This document shows positions 59,288 through 64,000 of a stretch of 64,000 nt of DNA, piece by piece. The position numbers and the translations under genes were made by a program. The first letter of the stretch is position 1. Each line of letters starts with the position of its first letter. A model generated the notes under the pieces. The model did not search any database, was not told the DNA's origin, and saw only the letters and a program-made list of their open reading frames with translations. Origin of the DNA: Beroe ovata (lineage: Eukaryota > Ctenophora > Nuda > Beroida > Beroidae); contig CAMPET010000216.1 of NCBI GenBank assembly GCA_946803715.1, positions 56,363-120,362 on the forward strand, given 5' to 3'.

Positions 59288-61029
59288 ATGGCTTGGACAC
59301 AGTTCACAGTGGTGATTCTTCTACTGTATGTATTCTTCAGAGATTTCAGACCATCTGAGTCATTCCTCACTCCTTATCTAAATGAAACAAAGCACTTCTC
59401 CAAGCATGAGATCAATAATATGATATATCCAATATGGAGTTATAGCCAACTACCCTTCATCATTATTGTGTTTGCAACAACTGACATACTGAAATACAGA
59501 CCTATAATATGGGCAGGAGCACTTGGGTATGTTACCACCTGGCTCTTACTTCTATTTGGAAAAACAGTCACTGACATGCAATTTATGCAGGTTGAGTATT
59601 ATAGTTAGTTGCATTGTTTAATGAGGATAACAAGTGTTATTTGCTAGATTGAACTTATTAGAGAATTTTTTAGGGAATAGCTGTTTGTCAATCTTAGATA
59701 TCATGCATAGCCCAAATCAAATACGTCCTCAATGAATCTGGCTTTTCAGGTCACATATGCAATTGGAACAGCTTGTGAAATTGGATACAAGTCGTATGTG
59801 TTTGTTGCAGTGCCAAAAGAAGACTATAGTAGAGTCAGCCTTTATCTTTCTGGAGCAGCTCTTTTTGGAAAATCTATGTCATCCCTGCTTTCTCAAATTC
59901 TCAGTGATTATGCCTCTATGACATATTTGCAGTTGAACTACCTGAGTCTGGCATCAGTCCTCTTAGCTTTGTTGTTATCTCTGCTTATTAGGAAGCCACA
60001 GTTTCTCCAGCCCAGTAAAAGTGCAGTGAATCAAATGCCATCAGAAGATGCTGCTAGCCTACTTGACAGACAGCCGTCTTGTTGGGAGAAGACTTGTGAA
60101 AGAGCAACAACAGCTTGGGATAAAGCTAAACTTTCATATGGTTCAGCTCAGACTAGGAGATGGGCATACTGGGCCATAGTAACAACAACCTTGTACTATA
60201 TGGTCAGTGATTCATTTGAGACCATGCAAAATCGCTTGGTTGTCACGTGCTTGTATATTTATCTGTATTGTATATTTGTCTTGTAGATTTGGCTTGTATA
60301 GTTTGTATTGTATAATGAACTAACATGTTACCTGAATAGGTTGGAAACAGTGCTCAGTCCTTGTGGAAAGACTTGGAACATGATAAAGCAAAGCGTTACA
60401 ATGGATATGTTAATGGAATTACTAGTCTCCTCAGCAGTCTAGTCTCATGGATTCTCGCTAGGTAATGTCCCTACCAATTGTCTCTGTTTATTAATGCATC
60501 ATCATAGAGTTAATCCTTGTAATTATTCCATTCCCTGTACCTCATACATGTCACTATCAATTACAGGTACTCAAAGTCCATTGAGAAGACACCAGTAACA
60601 ACTGTCGCATTGCTTACACTATTGGTTTCTGCAACAACGCTACTTCCAACAATCATACAGAATCTTTATTTGGCGTACTGCTGCGATTGTATCTTCAATA
60701 TCATTGTTAGCTCCATCATGACCATAACCACATTCAAGATAGCTCACTCTCTGAAGACAGATCTGTATGGATTTGTAGTCGGGTTGAATGTTTGTGTAGC
60801 TGGTCTCATTGACCTTCTCTTCACGTTTATCTTCATGGATGAGCATGCTCTTAGCTTCAATCCTCGGCAGCAATACTGGGCATACACAGGATTTGCTGTT
60901 TTCAATGTTGCTGCTTTCGCTGTGCATAAGTGCGTGTGCACCGCATTCTTTAGAAGAGATGAGCCGCTGATTCCTCCTGATGATGAAGTTGCTGGAGCAG
61001 ATGAACCACTCCTTGGTTTGGATCAATAA
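59288..61029 (+). CDS. SLC19: SLC19-family vitamin transporter (reduced folate / thiamine carrier type)
   Basis: Plasma-membrane carrier for folate or thiamine. Four exons close in frame: 59288-59590, 59750-60202, 60340-60461, 60567-61029 (446 residues; human members 496-591). The family signature near the first helix is RPSESFLTPYL (human RPSEPFLTPYL), and the second exon starts close to the CEIGYKSYVF segment corresponding to TEVAYYAYIY in human carriers; YSRVS follows. About eleven to twelve hydrophobic helices are visible, with a polar central loop of about 70 residues after RKPQFLQPS. The C-tail is short and acidic. Folate and thiamine specificity cannot be told apart. A likely 5' leader intron runs from the AAG/GTAAGT donor at 59232 to the TTAG acceptor at 59278, 9 bp before the ATG. 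Confidence 0.9.
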
Positions 61030-61550
61030 ATCAATTCAACTGTGTCCATCTTCATGACTGACAGAAATATTGCACAAGGATGTCAAAGAGAGAACCAGGA
61101 AAAATATACGAAACATTAAAAAGAAAGAAAAAAATGTACCTAAAGTCTAAAACAAAAATATTTAGAATAATTTTGGGGATGTTCATCTATCGACCCTTTT
61201 TCGGAATTTCTATTGTTTTGATTTCTTTTAGTATGCTTGCTCGATTATTTTACATGTTGAAATTGTTTTTTGGTCGAATTTGACTTTTCATCGACAAATA
61301 TCTGATTCTTTATGGTTTCATTATTTCTTTTGTGTACGAAATTCATCATGTTAAATGCAAATTTTCTAATGTGTTTTGAATGTTTTTATCTGCGAACTGT
61401 GTGGTTTTAGTTAATCCGGATGCTCGTGACTTATCCCCTCTTTCCACCTAGCGAATTCTATTCTGTAACTATCATGTATCGGGTATCCATATGCCTGCAA
61501 TGAACTTTCCTGTTACTCAATATCTCTAATTTGATTTTAACTCTCTAGAA
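61030..61550. other. Spacer between SLC19 and the DUF4614-like gene
   Basis: Probably the SLC19 3' untranslated region and the leader of the next gene; a TCTCTAG acceptor-like site lies two bases before the next ATG. Confidence 0.4.
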
Positions 61551-62918
61551 ATGGGTGAGATTGATTGGGAAGCTCTCCTCGAGGGTCGTGAACCAGAGCC
61601 TGTCATCACAGAGGGTGAAATCTCAGGTCTTCTCACGGTTAACTCTGAGATCTCCATATCCGCGTCTACTCATTCCGCCAAGGAATCATCCCGAGCAAAA
61701 TCAGTCGATCTCAGCGAATCTGGATCATTTGGTAATCTTCAGTCTGTCAATGATCTCCTCAGTTTTCCCCACTCTCCCTCCCCAGAGGTACCAGCCTCGA
61801 GATCAGCTGTTAGTGTGAGGAGTAATGTCACATTCTCGGAGAATATTCCAGAAGTTTACAACATCGGTGATGATTTTAATCTACTGTCGATCGGTGATCT
61901 TATCCCGGAAGATGATTTCAGTGAAGAGGTCGATATTCAATCGATGAACGAGAATGTTCGCCCCTCCTCCAGGGGAGGTCGTCGTAGGGTCGACAGTGTG
62001 CCCATCTCTGAAAGTCCGGACAAAATGACGGAAACGTACACGGAAATTGGAGGACTCCCAGGAAATATTCGGGAGTATTCAGAGATCGAGAGTGTCGTGG
62101 CAACGGAATCAAAGTTTGGAGAGGACGACTTTGATTCTGAGGAAATTGCGGAAGAAATCGAGGATAAGCGTGATAATTGGACCACGGTTAAAGGAAGTCT
62201 TGATCGGGAAAGCGAGAATCAGATACCAGTTTTCATGGTGGGAAAGAAGAAACGATCATCCTCGAAATCTTTGAGCGAATTTCCAAAGAAAGGTTCGCGG
62301 AGACAGTCGAATTTCAGTGCAAAAAGCAACCGGAAGTCACTGGATTACACAAGTGACCTAAACGATGAGAAAACGCTCAATTACACGAGTTATACTGACG
62401 ACGTAACGACCGTATCGGAAACATCGACAATATCGGAAACGGTGACAAAATCCCGGACATCCGTGACGAAAGTAAAGTTCGAGGCTCCGTGCTGCAAGTG
62501 TAAGTGTGAAAATCAGATTGCAGATGTGAACATCAGACCTATCCCACTTTTTAGTGGAGTCACGTTGGATTCACGGACACTGAATGAGATATCTGCCATG
62601 AACCCAGATAAGATTGCTCTCCTTAACATGATGAAAGCGCAGTATAACCTGACCAAAGGACTCATAGACATAACCTCGAACATTCTGAATTCAGAGTTAG
62701 ATGATTGTAAACCGTCGTATAGACACACGAATTTGTCGGAAACTAAGAAGTATATCCGGAGGAATCAGCCGTTCGGGGACAACAAACATCGCCAGCGGCT
62801 GCGGAGTGGGAAGAGGAGTAATCGACGAGACACTGACAGGAAATCGAGGAGAGATTCGGATGTGAGGGTTTCAAGAAAATCGGAACATTCTCATGAAAAA
62901 GTATCTGTTCATGACTGA
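61551..62918 (+). CDS. C19orf44-like (DUF4614) protein, 455 residues
   Basis: Single coding exon. The first ~310 residues are Ser/Glu-rich and probably disordered (LEGREPEPV near the start, acidic DDFDSEEIAEEIED, several RRxS sites). A short CCKCKCE cysteine cluster precedes a conserved-looking C-terminal part: NPDKIALLNMMKAQYNLTKG, then a helix with SNILNSEL and NLSETKKYIRRNQ. That order matches the C-terminal DUF4614 region of vertebrate C19orf44 as I recall it (a helix with LTxxFI, then TLExxKxYIRxH), so homology is likely but not certain. The tail is Arg/Ser-rich. Function unknown in the family. The ATG is immediately preceded by an ACTCTCTAG acceptor, so the 5' leader is probably spliced. 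Confidence 0.58.
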   Translation: MGEIDWEALLEGREPEPVITEGEISGLLTVNSEISISASTHSAKESSRAKSVDLSESGSFGNLQSVNDLLSFPHSPSPEVPASRSAVSVRSNVTFSENIPEVYNIGDDFNLLSIGDLIPEDDFSEEVDIQSMNENVRPSSRGGRRRVDSVPISESPDKMTETYTEIGGLPGNIREYSEIESVVATESKFGEDDFDSEEIAEEIEDKRDNWTTVKGSLDRESENQIPVFMVGKKKRSSSKSLSEFPKKGSRRQSNFSAKSNRKSLDYTSDLNDEKTLNYTSYTDDVTTVSETSTISETVTKSRTSVTKVKFEAPCCKCKCENQIADVNIRPIPLFSGVTLDSRTLNEISAMNPDKIALLNMMKAQYNLTKGLIDITSNILNSELDDCKPSYRHTNLSETKKYIRRNQPFGDNKHRQRLRSGKRSNRRDTDRKSRRDSDVRVSRKSEHSHEKVSVHD

Positions 62919-63212
62919 TAATGCGTATGGCTTGAATTTTGTAAAAATCTATCTTGTCGCTGGAAGACAAACTTATTTGTATATTTCGTTAATTCATTCT
63001 TTTACTTCATTCGATACATATAATGACTGCATGACCTATGTTTTCAATTCCCATCTGAACAAAATTCTCGTATTCTCTCTGCCACCTCGAAGTATCAGCA
63101 AATCTCCGAACATCTTTACCACTCATTAATATCACGCCATATTTACCACTCTCGAGCCACGCGTTAAGTTCCTAACTCTCGATCCTGACTCCCTCTCAAT
63201 CCGGTAGACACA

Positions 63213-63955
63213 ATGGCGCCGACATACAAACAGCGATACTATACCCCACTCGAGGTGGAGGGACACTCCTCCAGCAAGGACCTGTGGGTCAGCTTCCTGG
63301 GTAAAGTATACGACCTGACCCCGCTAGCCACCAAACACGCAGGTAAATAAAGACTTGATTCCATTCAGTATTCCAAGTTTTTGAACTAAAGAATGAATGT
63401 GGGAGATAAGATGTTATCGCGAATGCCGTTCATTTTAGAGAACAAACAAAGTGAACAAAATGAATGGCATCCTGAAGTGCTGTTTCATGATAGCTACTTT
63501 TCAGGTAACATCCTGCTAAAGCCGATCCTGAATGCTGGAGGAAAAGACATTTCACACTGGTTCGATACAAACGGATCAAATGTGAGTCCTACTCCACCAA
63601 TTAATGGGAATAAGTGTAATTACTGGGGATCGGTGTAGAAATTGAAAACGCTCTCCTCTTTTTTTAAATTGTTTATTCTCCTCAGTCCTCGCTAGTTGTT
63701 CGTTTTTCTCGTTAGTCGATGCTATACAAACTCACCCCTCGTTTCCACCTTTTTCACCAGTTCACACCGCCACCACCTCCACCCTTCGAAAAACTGTCAC
63801 CTGATGAAAACAACGCGTTGCATGTCACGGAATCATCGCGTGACGATAACGCGGTATCAACCAATGAAAACACTGCTGTTAATGAAAATGAACCAATCAC
63901 TGCACCCGATAACTCACCCACGTCACAGTCACAAGATAATGTGAAAAAGGCGGAG
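63213..63955 (+). CDS. CYB5D1: CYB5D1-like cytochrome b5 domain protein, 3' end outside window
   Basis: Cytochrome b5-like haem-binding domain; vertebrate CYB5D1 is associated with motile cilia. Exons: 63213-63342, 63505-63581 and a tentative 63761-63955, all phase-consistent. Exon 1 reads RYYTPLEVEGH..DLWVSFLGKVYDLTPLA and exon 2 NILLKPILNAGGKDISHWFD, the characteristic CYB5D1 form (no classical HPGG; DISHWFD instead). The third exon encodes a proline run (FTPPPPPPFEKL) and an acidic, Asn/Ser-rich linker that I do not recognise from vertebrate CYB5D1; it may be a lineage-specific insertion or part of an alternative exon. The remainder of the protein lies beyond the window. The start is the first ATG, in frame with the b5 domain. 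Confidence 0.85.
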
Positions 63956-64000
63956 GTAAAATAATATACATGCTCAATCTCATCATGTCATGAAAAAACA

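Noticed and set aside
61080-61283. 67-residue frame with a hydrophobic segment
   Set aside because: Lies in the 3' flank of SLC19, Lys-rich AT-biased composition, no family or splice support.

Overview
This is a piece of a metazoan nuclear genome. The genes have short GT-AG introns (often 70-350 bp) with clear GTAAGT/GTGAGT donors, and they include animal families: an ankyrin-DHHC palmitoyltransferase, GIGYF, rhodopsin-class GPCRs, HMGXB4, CNTD1, SLC19, a Ly6/uPAR protein and CYB5D1. The sequence is AT-rich, highly polymorphic and full of GC-rich dispersed repeats and MITE-like hairpins. That fits a small marine invertebrate, possibly a sponge or other non-bilaterian, but the species is not fixed by anything I can see. 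All exon models were read by eye from splice signals, frame continuity and family motifs; there is no transcript evidence.

Layout. 0.1-4.6 kb: the 3' part of a ZDHHC17/13-type palmitoyltransferase, followed after a single N by a second copy of its last five exons that looks like an unmerged allele. 4.7-5.5 kb: GC-rich dispersed repeats. 6.0-13.5 kb: a complete 23-exon GIGYF gene with a 3-unit, 330-bp tandem repeat in one intron. 13.5-21.7 kb: AT-rich, no convincing gene. 21.7-24.7 kb: class A GPCR 1. 24.7-31.5 kb: intergenic, with a 350-bp tandem duplication and a cluster of hairpins. 31.5-39.0 kb: class A GPCR 2, related to GPCR 1 by two shared intron positions. 39.5-42.3 kb, minus strand: HMGXB4 orthologue, with a 172-bp tandem repeat in an intron. 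42.9-43.2 kb: assembly gap. 43.9-44.7 kb: CNTD1 orthologue. 45.2-49.3 kb: relics of a Ly6/uPAR locus split by a ~3-kb, 172-bp satellite array of the same family as the HMGXB4 intron repeat but in opposite orientation. 50.6-51.5 kb: intact two-domain, GPI-anchored Ly6/uPAR gene. 52.0-52.9 kb, minus: unknown protein. 54.0-55.7 kb, minus: two tandem secreted DOPA-dioxygenase-like genes. 55.8-59.2 kb: intergenic repeats, including a perfect 104-bp palindrome. 59.3-61.0 kb: SLC19 transporter. 61.6-62.9 kb: DUF4614/C19orf44-like protein. 63.2 kb to the end: start of CYB5D1.

The genes do not form an operon or single pathway. The main themes are (i) strong contrast between intron-rich genes in the left two thirds and intronless coding regions on the right, most of which have a 3' splice acceptor immediately before the ATG; (ii) false duplications at single-N joins; (iii) a homogenised satellite family around the meiotic gene CNTD1; and (iv) repeated local gene duplication (GPCRs, Ly6, DOPA dioxygenase).
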